This document shows positions 53,469 through 61,373 of a stretch of DNA of 61,373 bases, one piece after another. Positions within the stretch are counted from its first letter, which is position 1. Every line of letters begins with the position of its first letter. The notes under the pieces are model-generated. The model made no database searches, was not told the origin of the DNA, and saw only the letters and a program-made list of their open reading frames with translations. A program made the position numbers and the translations under genes. This DNA comes from Deltaproteobacteria bacterium (GTDB taxonomy: Bacteria; Myxococcota; B64-G9), in assembly GCA_019307065.1 (NCBI GenBank), contig JAFDKH010000003.1, positions 1 through 61,373 on the forward strand, given 5' to 3'.

Positions 53469-54268
53469 TTTATGCGGTTTTCGCCGCACACTATTACCAA
53501 TTCAGACTTATCGGGAAAGGCGAGCGTCATGTTGAGCGTCTTCCCCATTTCGACCGCCAGAGCAGTCGGCCTCGAGTTACTGATCATCACCGCCAATTGC
53601 GCTCGGGCGGCTTTTTGAACCAACTCAAAACTATTCCTCGAAGACAGAACCACGATCCCGGCTTTTGACAACTTGCTTTTCATAAAGGCTTTTCCGATTG
53701 CCTTATCAAGCGCATTGTGCCGGCCGACATCCTCCGCAAAGGAGATTTCTTGTAGTTGTTTGTCAAAGATAAGTGCAGCGTGCGAACACCTGGTTGTCTG
53801 ATAGAAGTCCTGATTTTGGTCGAGTTTGTCGATGCAATCAAAAATACGGCTAGTCTCAACTTTAAAACCGTCTTCTAGGGGAGTCAGTTTCTGATAGAGA
53901 TCCTCAATCAGCTCCTTGCCGCAAATGCCGCAACTGGTTTGGCTGATAAAGCCCCGCCTCCCAAGAACATCACGAATTTTTTCACTCCGTTCGGGCTTGA
54001 GCCAGATATCGATGACATTTGGATCGAGATGTTCATCATAGCCAATGGCTTTGAAATCATCCGGAGAGTCCGCAATCCCCTCTCCCAGACAAAACCCGGC
54101 CACCTGAAAAAGCTCGTCCCCGGGTGTTCTCATTACCACCGAATACGGTTTCTCATCGATACGAACTAAAAGCGGTTCCTCTGAGATAAAATCGAGAGAA
54201 CTACTCTCGCAAACCCCTCTTTTGTACCGCAACGTTTGATAAGACTTGGTATACTTTCTTGCACTCAT
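53465..54268 (-). CDS. fdhD: FdhD, formate dehydrogenase accessory sulfurtransferase
   Basis: A 267-residue protein with family motifs MRTPGDELFQVAGFCLGEGI, TSCGICGKEL (Cys113, Cys116, the sulfur-carrying pair), EDVGRHNALDK and SSRNSFELVQKAARAQ. FdhD passes sulfur from IscS to the molybdenum/tungsten bis-MGD cofactor of formate dehydrogenase. Its ATG overlaps the NuoG-like gene stop (ATGA). No formate dehydrogenase catalytic gene is inside the window, so the enzyme must lie beyond 61373 or elsewhere. Confidence 0.96.
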   Translation of the reverse strand: MSARKYTKSYQTLRYKRGVCESSSLDFISEEPLLVRIDEKPYSVVMRTPGDELFQVAGFCLGEGIADSPDDFKAIGYDEHLDPNVIDIWLKPERSEKIRDVLGRRGFISQTSCGICGKELIEDLYQKLTPLEDGFKVETSRIFDCIDKLDQNQDFYQTTRCSHAALIFDKQLQEISFAEDVGRHNALDKAIGKAFMKSKLSKAGIVVLSSRNSFELVQKAARAQLAVMISNSRPTALAVEMGKTLNMTLAFPDKSELVIVCGENRIK

Positions 54269-54858
54269 TTGTTCTTAGGGAACGCAAGAGCTTCACATAA
54301 AACGAAAGCTGCCTGGAGATACGATGTCGGGCAGAGCGGAAAACATTCCTTGCAGCTATTGCATTCCTTCAAAGCGATTTCCGGAATGAAACTTATCTGG
54401 CGTTTTGAGCCATTGTTGACAAATCCAACAGCATTTTTCTTTTTGACTTCAGCACAGTATCGAACACATAGACCACAAAGGATGCAAAACGAGGACTCTT
54501 TTTCAAAACGGTCTTTGTCTGCGCCATACTCGGCTGCCAAATCCTGCAATTGCTCAGAATCCGGGGCATGCGCCAGCAGAAGCTCTAAAATCATTTTGCG
54601 AATTTTATCGACCTTTTTTGACCTGGTTCTTACTATCAAATCCTGTTCTACCGGGTAAAGGCAGGCAGCGACCATCTTTGTCCAGCCGCGAACTTCTACT
54701 TCTACCGTGCAAACTCGACATCCACCATAAGGTTCTAGTTTCTCATGGTGACAGAGGGTAGGAATAAATATGTCTACACTTTGGGCTGCCCCTAAAACAG
54801 TCATCCCTTGTGCTGCTTTAACTTTTTTTCCATCTATCTGTAATAGAATTTCCTTCAT
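54265..54858 (-). CDS. NuoG/HoxU-like iron-sulfur subunit
   Basis: A 197-residue electron-transfer subunit. It has an N-terminal [2Fe-2S] domain (LCHHEKLEPYGGCRVC and later AACLYP) and two [4Fe-4S] motifs (CILCGLCVRYCAEV and CNSCKECFPLCP). The His-Cys cluster region of NuoG is not conserved (LLAHAPDSEQLQDL lacks cysteines). It resembles the N-terminal part of HndD/NuoG without a hydrogenase or molybdenum domain. It should pass electrons between the NuoF-like flavin subunit and a partner oxidoreductase. Both ends overlap neighbours by 4 nt (ATGA), indicating a coupled complex. Confidence 0.88.
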   Translation of the reverse strand: MKEILLQIDGKKVKAAQGMTVLGAAQSVDIFIPTLCHHEKLEPYGGCRVCTVEVEVRGWTKMVAACLYPVEQDLIVRTRSKKVDKIRKMILELLLAHAPDSEQLQDLAAEYGADKDRFEKESSFCILCGLCVRYCAEVKKKNAVGFVNNGSKRQISFIPEIALKECNSCKECFPLCPTSYLQAAFVLCEALAFPKNK

Positions 54859-56498
54859 TTGATGCTCGCCTCATACTCATCCCTGAAGTAGCGTAGCGAA
54901 CTCAGCAGCGGGTCGGAAGCCGTTTTCCCTAGCGCACACAAAGAAGCCGCTCCGGTTACCTCGGATATCTCCTCCAAAAACTCGATGTCCCCCTCTTTTC
55001 CCTTTCCATCACTAATATTAGTCAAGATCTTAAGCATCTGCCTGATGCCTTCGCGGCAGGGGACGCATTTACCGCACGACTCATCGCTAAGGAAGTTGAG
55101 GAAAAACCTGGCTAGATCGACCATATTGGCGTCTTCATCCAATACCAGCATGCCGCCTGCCCCTATCGGGGCCCCCAGTTTTGCCAGCTCATCAAAATCC
55201 AATGGGGTGTCGAGGTAACTTGCGGGAATTGAACCTCCCATAGGTCCTCCAAAATGGACCGCTTTGAGTTTCTTTCCGTTTGGAATTCCGCCACCGATGT
55301 CGTAGACAATCTCTCTGAGCGTGGTCCCAAAAGGAACTTCCACGACGCCTGTATTAACTATATTACCTGATAAGGATAATAGTTTTGTTCCCTTACTCTT
55401 CTCTGTCCCTATACTGGTATACCAATCAGCACCCTTGTTGATTATCTGAGGCACGTTAGCCCAGGTTTCAACATTGTTCAGGTTACTCGGCTTATCCCAA
55501 ATCCCACGTACCGAAGTGCGAATATATTTGGGTCTTGGCTCCGGGTTCTTTCCTTCAATAGATCTCATTAATGCGCTGGACTCGCCGGAAACGAATATGC
55601 CTATGTCAAAATGCACCTCAACACTAAAGTTGAAGCCGGAGCCAAGGATATTTTCACCTAAAAGCCCGTATTGAGCAGCCGTTGCTAAGGCGGCGTCAAT
55701 ATTATCTTTCAATTGAGGAGTGTCATGCCGGGTGTAGATAAATCCTTGATGCGAGCCGATGGCATAGGCACCGATTATCAAGCCTTCCAGCACACAATGC
55801 GGATTGCCGGTAAAGAAGGCCCTATCCATAAAGGCCCCGAGCTCGCCTTCATGACCGTTGACGATCACGTACTTTTCTTCCCCGGGAGCATTCCGGGCAG
55901 TCTCCCACTTCCGACCGGCCGGGAACCCGCCGCCGCCCCGGCCACGCAAGTTGGCTTTCTTTATTTCTTCTACGACTTGCTCGGGACTCATCTCAAAAAG
56001 CGCTTTGGATAAAGCCGAATAACCACCATTCACCAGATAGTCATCGATGCTCTTGGGATCAATCTTTACGTTATTGCCGAAAAGGTGCCGCATCTGTTTG
56101 CCGTAAAAAGGTATTTCAGACTGGTGGGCTGCTTTTTCGCCGGTATTTGGATCAGTATAAATCAGGCGTTCAATCACTTTCTTCCCAAGCACCGTCTGAG
56201 AGATAATTTCCCCGACATCCTCCGGGGTTACCTCGATATAGCAGATTTCTTCAGGATAGATGACTACGACCGGCCCTTTTTCACAAAAGCCATGGCAGCC
56301 GGTTGCTCTAATATCAACTTTGGTCTGTAGACCTTGTTTGTTGACTTCTTCTTCAAAGGCGCTGACAACCTTGCCGTTAGCGAGGCCGTGACAACCCATT
56401 CCCGTACATATCGCAATGCAGGGTTTATCGGGATCTCTTTTTGACAAGAAACCCTGCCTGAGGTCTTCCAATTCAGCGGCTGAATTTAGCCTTGGCAT
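54855..56498 (-). CDS. NuoF/HndC-like NAD(H)- and FMN-binding subunit
   Basis: The 547 residues include an N-terminal thioredoxin-like [2Fe-2S] domain (CIAICTGMGCHGLANG and GCHGFCEKGP). The FMN/NADH core has NLRGRGGGGFPAGRKWE, NGHEGELGAFMDR and VSGESSALMRSIEG. The N3-type [4Fe-4S] motif ESCGKCVPCREG lies near the end. The C-terminal double-ferredoxin tail common in HndC is missing. It oxidises or reduces NAD(P)H at FMN and feeds the NuoE/NuoG-like subunits. It overlaps the NuoG-like gene and follows the NuoE-like gene by 9 nt. Confidence 0.94.
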   Translation of the reverse strand: MPRLNSAAELEDLRQGFLSKRDPDKPCIAICTGMGCHGLANGKVVSAFEEEVNKQGLQTKVDIRATGCHGFCEKGPVVVIYPEEICYIEVTPEDVGEIISQTVLGKKVIERLIYTDPNTGEKAAHQSEIPFYGKQMRHLFGNNVKIDPKSIDDYLVNGGYSALSKALFEMSPEQVVEEIKKANLRGRGGGGFPAGRKWETARNAPGEEKYVIVNGHEGELGAFMDRAFFTGNPHCVLEGLIIGAYAIGSHQGFIYTRHDTPQLKDNIDAALATAAQYGLLGENILGSGFNFSVEVHFDIGIFVSGESSALMRSIEGKNPEPRPKYIRTSVRGIWDKPSNLNNVETWANVPQIINKGADWYTSIGTEKSKGTKLLSLSGNIVNTGVVEVPFGTTLREIVYDIGGGIPNGKKLKAVHFGGPMGGSIPASYLDTPLDFDELAKLGAPIGAGGMLVLDEDANMVDLARFFLNFLSDESCGKCVPCREGIRQMLKILTNISDGKGKEGDIEFLEEISEVTGAASLCALGKTASDPLLSSLRYFRDEYEASIK

Positions 56499-56507
56499 AA
56501 TCTTCCC

Positions 56508-56960
56508 TTACTCGCAGTCTTTCAACAGATCTTCTACCTCAGCCGGTGTTGTCTTGCCGTGATGCTTGCCATTGATTATTATCTCCGGTCCTAAATTACA
56601 GCAGCCGAGACAGGTGCCGGTCTCCAGGCTGAACTTTGAATCAGAGTCCGTTTCACCAGGTCTAATTCCGATCAGGTCTTGAACCTTATCGAGCAGACCT
56701 GTCGAACCGCGAACATGACAGGAACTGCCCGTGCACACTTGAACTTGATTACGTCCTTTAGGAATCAAACTGAAGGTTTTATAAAAGGTAGCTATTTGCA
56801 TTACACTACTTAGCGGTACATCTAGTTTTTTACTGACCTTGTCTAATACGTCTTTAGGCAGCCAGTGAATTTGGCTCTGAATCTCCAGCAATAACTGAAT
56901 CAGTGAGCTGGCTTTGCCCTGATGTTTGTCTATGATCTGATCGATTTTATCGTTATCCAT
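56508..56960 (-). CDS. NuoE/HndA-like [2Fe-2S] subunit
   Basis: A 150-residue thioredoxin-like ferredoxin with the four cluster cysteines in CTGSSCHVRGS and CLGCCNLGP, preceded by the helical N-terminal domain (LIQLLLEIQSQIHWLPKDVLDKVSKKLDVPLSSVMQIATFY). It is the usual partner of the NuoF-like flavoprotein. AGGA lies just before the ATG. Confidence 0.94.
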   Translation of the reverse strand: MDNDKIDQIIDKHQGKASSLIQLLLEIQSQIHWLPKDVLDKVSKKLDVPLSSVMQIATFYKTFSLIPKGRNQVQVCTGSSCHVRGSTGLLDKVQDLIGIRPGETDSDSKFSLETGTCLGCCNLGPEIIINGKHHGKTTPAEVEDLLKDCE

Positions 56961-56984
56961 ATATCCTGTACCTGCTCTTTCATC

Positions 56985-57752
56985 TCAGGCGGCAACAATG
57001 ATCTTTGAGCTTTTGTCAAACCTGACTAATCCTTGCCTGGCTGACACATCAAGGTGTCTTGATACTTCAGACGGGTCTATGCTTAAAATCTCTGAGAGTT
57101 CTCCAGTTGAAAGAGGTCTTTGACGCAGGAGCGCCATAATCTGGCTAATTGCCAATTTATCTGCAATTAAATTATTAAATAACAAGTCAAACTCGTCACT
57201 GGTGTAAAATTTATTATAGGCTTCTTCCGACTTGACAGGAACTCTCAACTTCTCCCTTTCGACTAATTTAATGTAGGGGATTATTTTATTAACGGCTTCA
57301 AGTTTGAGCTTCAATACATCCACGTCCAGCCCTTCGCCTTTTCCTAGCGGTCCGATCTCCTTTAGCTGCCGGCCAAAGTCATTCGCCACTTCGGCGAAAC
57401 GGTTTCCTTCAGCGGCGGAGATCCATTCAATCCTCAACCGTTCGGGGTTCACGCCTATGTGCGAAAGCATTTTTCTGCTCAAATGCACATTGCTTAATGC
57501 ATCGTAATTGCCTTCCGTAACATAATGGCATTCGCCCGGCCAACAACCACCGATCAGCACCCCGTCTGCTCCATCGATGAAAGCCCGGAGTATAAATGCC
57601 AGGTCTACCCTGCCGGTACACATCAACCGGATAATCTGAATTTCAGGTGTATAGCTTTGTCTGGTAACTCCAGACATGTCCGCGGCGGAATACGCTCACC
57701 AATTGCATAAAAAAGCGACAATCCTTGATTTATGCTCAAGTCCTGTACCCAT
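56985..57752 (-). CDS. mvhD: MvhD-like [2Fe-2S] subunit with in-frame UGA (predicted selenocysteine) and C-terminal winged helix
   Basis: Reading through one UGA (57696-57698, codon 19) gives a 255-residue protein starting MGTGLEHKSRIVAFLCNW-U-AYSAADMSGVTR. MvhD proteins normally read FLCNWCSYAGADLAGVSR, so the UGA replaces a conserved cysteine. A SECIS-like hairpin follows 19 nt later. The rest of the domain (YTPEIQIIRLMCTGRVDLAFILRAF, DGVLIGGCWPGECHY) is MvhD. Residues about 175-255 form an ArsR-like winged helix (LSTGELSEILSIDPSEVSRHLDVSARQGLVRF). MvhD passes electrons to HdrA. GAGGAG lies about 10 nt before the ATG at 57752. A start at 57677 would lose the conserved N-terminus. Confidence 0.85.
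57658..57698 (-). promoter_or_regulatory. UGA-Sec codon and SECIS-like hairpin
   Basis: On the minus strand the UGA at 57698-57696 is followed by 19 nt and then a perfect 7-bp stem TGTCTGG / CCAGACA (57676-57670 and 57664-57658) with the loop AGTTA. Bacterial SECIS elements are short stem-loops just downstream of UGA with a G-U in the apical loop, as here. Confidence 0.72.
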
Positions 57753-57825
57753 TTTATCTCGCTCCTCGGTCGCCATATCAAAACGCCAGTTTTGAGACGG
57801 CGACCCGTCGGTCATCTATGTTTGT

Positions 57826-60800
57826 TCACCCTGATAACGCCGCGTCAATTTGGCAAAAGACCTCTTGATCGGTAAAGTGCTTCAGAATAATGGCATTTGT
57901 CGGACACTTTGCGTTACAAAGACCATCCCCCTTACAAAGAACAGGATTAACCACGGCCTTTTTGCCCTTTGGTGTGTCATGAAACTCTATAGCACCATAC
58001 GTACAAGCTGAGATACATGCCCCGCATGCTATACAATCGTTTTCGTTTACCTCACAAACAGAACCGGAAGCTGTAACTGTATCCTGTGACAGAATACATA
58101 CAGCCCGGCCGGCAGCTCCATATGCCTGACTAATCGTTTCAGATATATGCTTGGGATAGTGATTTGTCCCACACAGGAAAATACCATCGGCGGCAAAGTC
58201 AACCGGCCTTAATTTTACATGAGCTTCCAAGAAGAAACCATCCGGGTTCATAGACACTTTGAATAATCGGGCTATTTCCTGATTTCCGGACGAGGGAATA
58301 ACGGCGGCAGATAGAACAAGTGAATCGGCATCTATTGCTATCTTCTTACCTAAAACAGGATCAGACACGCTTACTCGCAGAACTGGCTTGCCCCCCTCTT
58401 CGACAGCTTCCACCTGGGGCTTGTCATCCGGTTCCCAGCGGATGAACTTCACCTCTTTATCCGCGGCCGCATGGTAATAATCCTCTTTGAACCCATATGT
58501 TCGCATGTCCCGAAATAGAATGTAGATATCCATTTCTGGGTTAATCTCTTTTAACTGTAAGGCATTCTTTATGGCCTGGCTGCAACAAACCCGGGCGCAG
58601 TAGTTTCTGTCTACCTGTCTGCAACCGACACATTGGATCATCACCAGACTCTTGGAGTTCTTGACCCAATCCTCTCCTTTGCTGATTTGCTCTTCCAACT
58701 CCAGCTGGGTCAATACCCTGTCATCTTGCCCATAAAGGTATTCGCTGGGTTTATATTCGTCAGCACCAGTTGCCAAGATGGCCGCACCATGCTGTATCTT
58801 TTTGACCCTTCCTTCAGACGTCAGCGTAGTGACGAAATTACCCACATAACCGGAAACCTCTGTGATGGTCGCAGCATGAGATACATGTACCAAGGGGTGT
58901 TGATAAACCTTGCGGATAAGGTCGCTCAAATATGCTTGAACATCCAGCCCCTCTAAGGTGTATTGAATTCTTCGCGCCATTCCACCCAGGTCTTTAGCCT
59001 TTTCCACCAGGTGAACTTCAAATCCCTGGTTGGCCAGGCTCAGGGCACTAGTCATCCCGGCCAGGCCTCCACCAACCACTAATCCGGTCTTGTTGACCGG
59101 CAGATCAAATTCCTGCAAGGGCTCCAGATTGGTCGTTCGGGCGACTGCCGCCCGGACAATATTTTTTGCCTTTTGGGTGGCTTCTTCCTTTTGCTTGGAG
59201 TGAACCCAGGAGCAATGTTCCCTGATATTGGCCATGTCGAAGAAGTACTGATTAATTCCCCCTTCACGAAGTGTGTCCCTGAATAACGGCTCATGTGTCC
59301 TGGGTGTACAGGCGGCGACAACCACGCGATTGAGCCCTTTTTCTCGAATCGTGTTCGATATTTGCTTGGCAGCATCAGTAGAACAAATAAAGAGGCCGTC
59401 TTCAGCGTGAACAACATTGTCTAAGGTCAAAGCATATTCAACTACTGAAGGGACATCAACGATTCTACCGATATTGGCGCCGCAATGACAGGCAAAGACC
59501 CCCACCCTGACGTCCTCTTTTGAAACATCCCTCTCCAGTGGATATATCCTTTCTTTGGCCAGCTTCCCTCTCCGGTAATCAAGGAGTTCACCGGTACAGG
59601 CATTAGCCCCGCTGGCACTCATGACCGACTCAGGGATGTCTATGGGGCCCTGGAATGCGCCACTAATAAAAATTCCCGGGCGAGTTGTCTCGATAGGATT
59701 AACCGGATTTGTTTTACAGAACCCGTGCGAATTGAGCTCGATACCAAACAGGTTTGCCAAACCGCTCGCATCAGCAGGCGGGTTCAATCCGACGCCCAAC
59801 ACTACTAGATCGAATTCTTCTTCTTTAACTCCATCATTGTTTGTTGCGTATTTTATCGTCACGTTCTTTGTCTCGGGGATCTCTTTCCCTATCGATACGT
59901 AGCTTCGGATAAACTTAACCCCGGGAAGGTTCTGGGCTCTTTGGTAGAATCGCTCGAAATCCTTGCCATATGACCGAATATCGTTATGGAAAATGGTCGC
60001 CTGCGCGTCGGCGTCATGGTCTTTTGTCAAAATCACTTGCTTCTGGATATACGAGCAGCATACCGCAGAACAATAGCTGTTACCGCCCTCGACAACCTGC
60101 CGGGAACCGACACAGTGAATCCAGGCAATTTTATGTGGATGCTTTTTGTCTGACGGGCGTAATATCTCACCTTCGTGTGGCCCGGTGGCACACAAGAGCC
60201 GTTCGAAGTCGAGACTGGTTACTACGTTTTCAATTTCTCCGTAGCCGTAGTCACCCCGCAACTTGGGGTCAAATACGTCATAGCCCGGAGACAAAACTAT
60301 CGCCCCTACATTTATTTCAAGCTTTTGAGCCTTTTGATGAAGATCTATTGCGTCATTTTGACAGACGTTTACGCATATAGAACATTTCTTGTCTTCAAGA
60401 TAAAGACACCTTTCATCAATATAAGGGATGAGCGGAACCGCCTGGGAGAAGTAAATATGGACGGCCTTATTCCCCGACAAGTCTTGATTGAATGGATCAG
60501 GGACTTCGACCGGGCAGTACTCTACACAAGTCGTACAGCCCGTGCATTTTTCCTCAATAATGTATCGGGGCTTTTTAGTCAGGGTTACGGTGAAGTCTCC
60601 CGCACCCCCTTCTACACTATCAACTTCAGTATAGGTTAGTATCTCAATATTGGGATGCCGATCACATTCAATAAACTTGGGAGATTCAATGCACATCGAG
60701 CAGTCATTGGTGGGAAAGGTCTTGTCAAGCTGAGCCATCTTGCCGCCGATGGTCGGTGATTTCTCAACCAGAAATACCTTGTAACCCGAAGTGGCCAGAT

Positions 60801-60882
60801 CAAGGGCGGCTTGAATACCGCTGATCCCTCCCCCAACAACCATTACATCTCCAAGAGTGCTACCCTGTATTTCATTTTCCAA
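57826..60882 (-). CDS. hdrA: HdrA-like flavin electron-bifurcating subunit (double FAD module)
   Basis: The 1018 residues have two FAD modules (VVGGGISGIQAALDLA at the start and VVGGGLAGMTSALSLA near residue 615). HdrA signatures occur in both halves (CVGSRQ...YCSAVCCS and CVGCRQVDRNYCARVCCSQ), along with CHCGANIGRIVDV. Ferredoxin motifs are present (CTGCTTCVEYC, CSICVNVC, and C-terminal CIACGACISAC and CNAKCP). HdrA splits electrons between ferredoxin and a disulfide or other acceptor. The start is probably TTG at 60882 with AAGGA upstream; the first ATG would remove 13 residues. It is 74 nt from the MvhD gene. Confidence 0.93.
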   Translation of the reverse strand: MENEIQGSTLGDVMVVGGGISGIQAALDLATSGYKVFLVEKSPTIGGKMAQLDKTFPTNDCSMCIESPKFIECDRHPNIEILTYTEVDSVEGGAGDFTVTLTKKPRYIIEEKCTGCTTCVEYCPVEVPDPFNQDLSGNKAVHIYFSQAVPLIPYIDERCLYLEDKKCSICVNVCQNDAIDLHQKAQKLEINVGAIVLSPGYDVFDPKLRGDYGYGEIENVVTSLDFERLLCATGPHEGEILRPSDKKHPHKIAWIHCVGSRQVVEGGNSYCSAVCCSYIQKQVILTKDHDADAQATIFHNDIRSYGKDFERFYQRAQNLPGVKFIRSYVSIGKEIPETKNVTIKYATNNDGVKEEEFDLVVLGVGLNPPADASGLANLFGIELNSHGFCKTNPVNPIETTRPGIFISGAFQGPIDIPESVMSASGANACTGELLDYRRGKLAKERIYPLERDVSKEDVRVGVFACHCGANIGRIVDVPSVVEYALTLDNVVHAEDGLFICSTDAAKQISNTIREKGLNRVVVAACTPRTHEPLFRDTLREGGINQYFFDMANIREHCSWVHSKQKEEATQKAKNIVRAAVARTTNLEPLQEFDLPVNKTGLVVGGGLAGMTSALSLANQGFEVHLVEKAKDLGGMARRIQYTLEGLDVQAYLSDLIRKVYQHPLVHVSHAATITEVSGYVGNFVTTLTSEGRVKKIQHGAAILATGADEYKPSEYLYGQDDRVLTQLELEEQISKGEDWVKNSKSLVMIQCVGCRQVDRNYCARVCCSQAIKNALQLKEINPEMDIYILFRDMRTYGFKEDYYHAAADKEVKFIRWEPDDKPQVEAVEEGGKPVLRVSVSDPVLGKKIAIDADSLVLSAAVIPSSGNQEIARLFKVSMNPDGFFLEAHVKLRPVDFAADGIFLCGTNHYPKHISETISQAYGAAGRAVCILSQDTVTASGSVCEVNENDCIACGACISACTYGAIEFHDTPKGKKAVVNPVLCKGDGLCNAKCPTNAIILKHFTDQEVFCQIDAALSG

Positions 60883-60916
60883 TTCTTAGCGTCCTTAATC
60901 CTGTTTATTCGATTGC

Positions 60917-61373
60917 CTAAATCACTTCCTGGATGATTTCCGTGAGGTCATTAATCTCTAAGACTTCGTCATCTTCCAGGTTCAGGCGGGCATCCTCGAA
61001 ATTGGTGATGCAGTATGGGCAAGAAGTAGCCAGCACCTCGGCTCCAACCTGATTAGCTTGTTGTAATCTCAAGTCTGCGAATCGTTCGCCCTTTGGCGTA
61101 TCCATCCAGATCCTGCCGCCTCCGCCACCACAGCAAAGACTATTTTCACGAGAATCAGTCATCTCAATAAGTTCTAAACCAGGTACCTTCTTTAGCACCT
61201 CTCTGGGTTCGTCATATATGTCATTATGTCGACCCAGGTAACATGGGTCGTGATAAGTCACTTTCTTGTTATACTCTCCGGTGAGTTCAAGCCTTCCCTG
61301 ATTAACAAGCTCTAATAAATACTGGGAGATATAAACGACCTCGAAGTTCACCATGAATTCGGGATACTCGTTT
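60917..61373 (-). CDS. HdrD/HdrB-like iron-sulfur protein with CCG domain (C-terminal part)
   Basis: The frame is open through the right edge of the window, so only the last 150 residues or so are seen. They include one CCG cysteine-rich module (CYLGRHNDIYDEPREVL... SLCCGGGGGRIWM... ATSCPYCITNF), which in HdrB/HdrD binds noncubane or [4Fe-4S] clusters for disulfide reduction. It precedes hdrA by 34 nt and should receive electrons in the same complex. It could also be a GlpC/TmcB-type oxidoreductase. Confidence 0.85.
   Translation of the reverse strand, partial: NEYPEFMVNFEVVYISQYLLELVNQGRLELTGEYNKKVTYHDPCYLGRHNDIYDEPREVLKKVPGLELIEMTDSRENSLCCGGGGGRIWMDTPKGERFADLRLQQANQVGAEVLATSCPYCITNFEDARLNLEDDEVLEINDLTEIIQEVI

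Noticed and set aside
56985-57677. MvhD gene starting at ATG 57677 as a normal 230-residue protein
   Set aside because: That start drops the conserved FLCNW segment, has no good ribosome site, and the upstream frame aligns with MvhD through a single UGA followed by a hairpin.
1-61373. tRNA, rRNA, insertion sequence or phage genes
   Set aside because: I scanned for tRNA T-loop patterns, transposase motifs and integrase motifs and saw none; the evidence for mobility is limited to the duplications described.

Overview
The window is bacterial chromosome, with tightly packed operons and no stretch over about 300 bases without a gene. Gene content points to an anaerobic or micro-aerobic member of the former Deltaproteobacteria (Myxococcota or Desulfobacterota-like). 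Clues are DAG-repeat lipoproteins, a PilZ-Hsp70 fusion, sigma-54 control, a PUFA-synthase-like polyketide synthase, and an HdrA/MvhD/NuoEF electron-transfer cluster with a predicted selenocysteine. The phylum is an inference; I see no rRNA or tRNA gene in the window.

Layout. 1-3537: the 3' part of an ACP-KR-DH polyketide/PUFA-type synthase, with its phosphopantetheinyl transferase overlapping by 4 nt. 3494-6856: secreted lipoproteins (GH114-like; a DAG-repeat glycosidase-like protein) and a thioredoxin-fold protein. 6907-9597: two cyclophilins and a five-domain S1 protein. 9849-11243: a PilZ protein and an M50 protease. 11250-14870: a NarL-type two-component pair, an orphan HydE-like radical SAM gene, and a duplicated copy of the response regulator's 3' end. 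15029-20955: NhaA, a CPA2 antiporter with TrkA domains, and a second-type SecA. 21086-26402: a signalling-transport module made of a degenerate receiver, a Cache histidine kinase, a receiver fused to a DASS/SLC13 transporter, a free receiver and a CBS-pair protein.

26453-34157 is the most coherent undescribed region. Two operons each start at a well-formed sigma-54 promoter (-24 GG, ten bases, -12 GC) and share upstream dyads. Both contain a copy of a 61-63 residue Cys-containing protein family and a SEC-C protein. Operon A adds a DUF2173-like protein and an FAD disulfide-oxidoreductase-like enzyme. Operon B adds a TPR protein, thioredoxin and an ArsP_2-type membrane transporter. A PAS/sigma-54 activator gene lies directly upstream of operon B.

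34346-41744 handles small organic acids: an OFA-type MFS carrier, AMP-forming acetyl-CoA synthetase, ADP-forming acyl-CoA synthetase, and an acetyl-CoA hydrolase/transferase fused to a GNAT domain. 41754-52824 is mixed housekeeping and envelope: M2-type peptidase, lipoprotein, ornithine aminotransferase, PilZ-Hsp70, ferredoxin, tandem deoxynucleoside kinases and a TonB-dependent receptor. 52836-61373 (minus strand) is one likely operon: HdrD-like (cut by the window end), HdrA, MvhD with an in-frame UGA, NuoE-, NuoF- and NuoG-like subunits, FdhD and TetR. It probably encodes a flavin-based electron-bifurcating or confurcating complex linking NAD(H), ferredoxin, thiol/disulfide chemistry and perhaps formate.

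The strongest candidates for something new are the sigma-54 paired-operon regulon, the receiver-transporter fusion module, and a 43-bp dyad repeat found three times between 13.4 and 21.1 kb.
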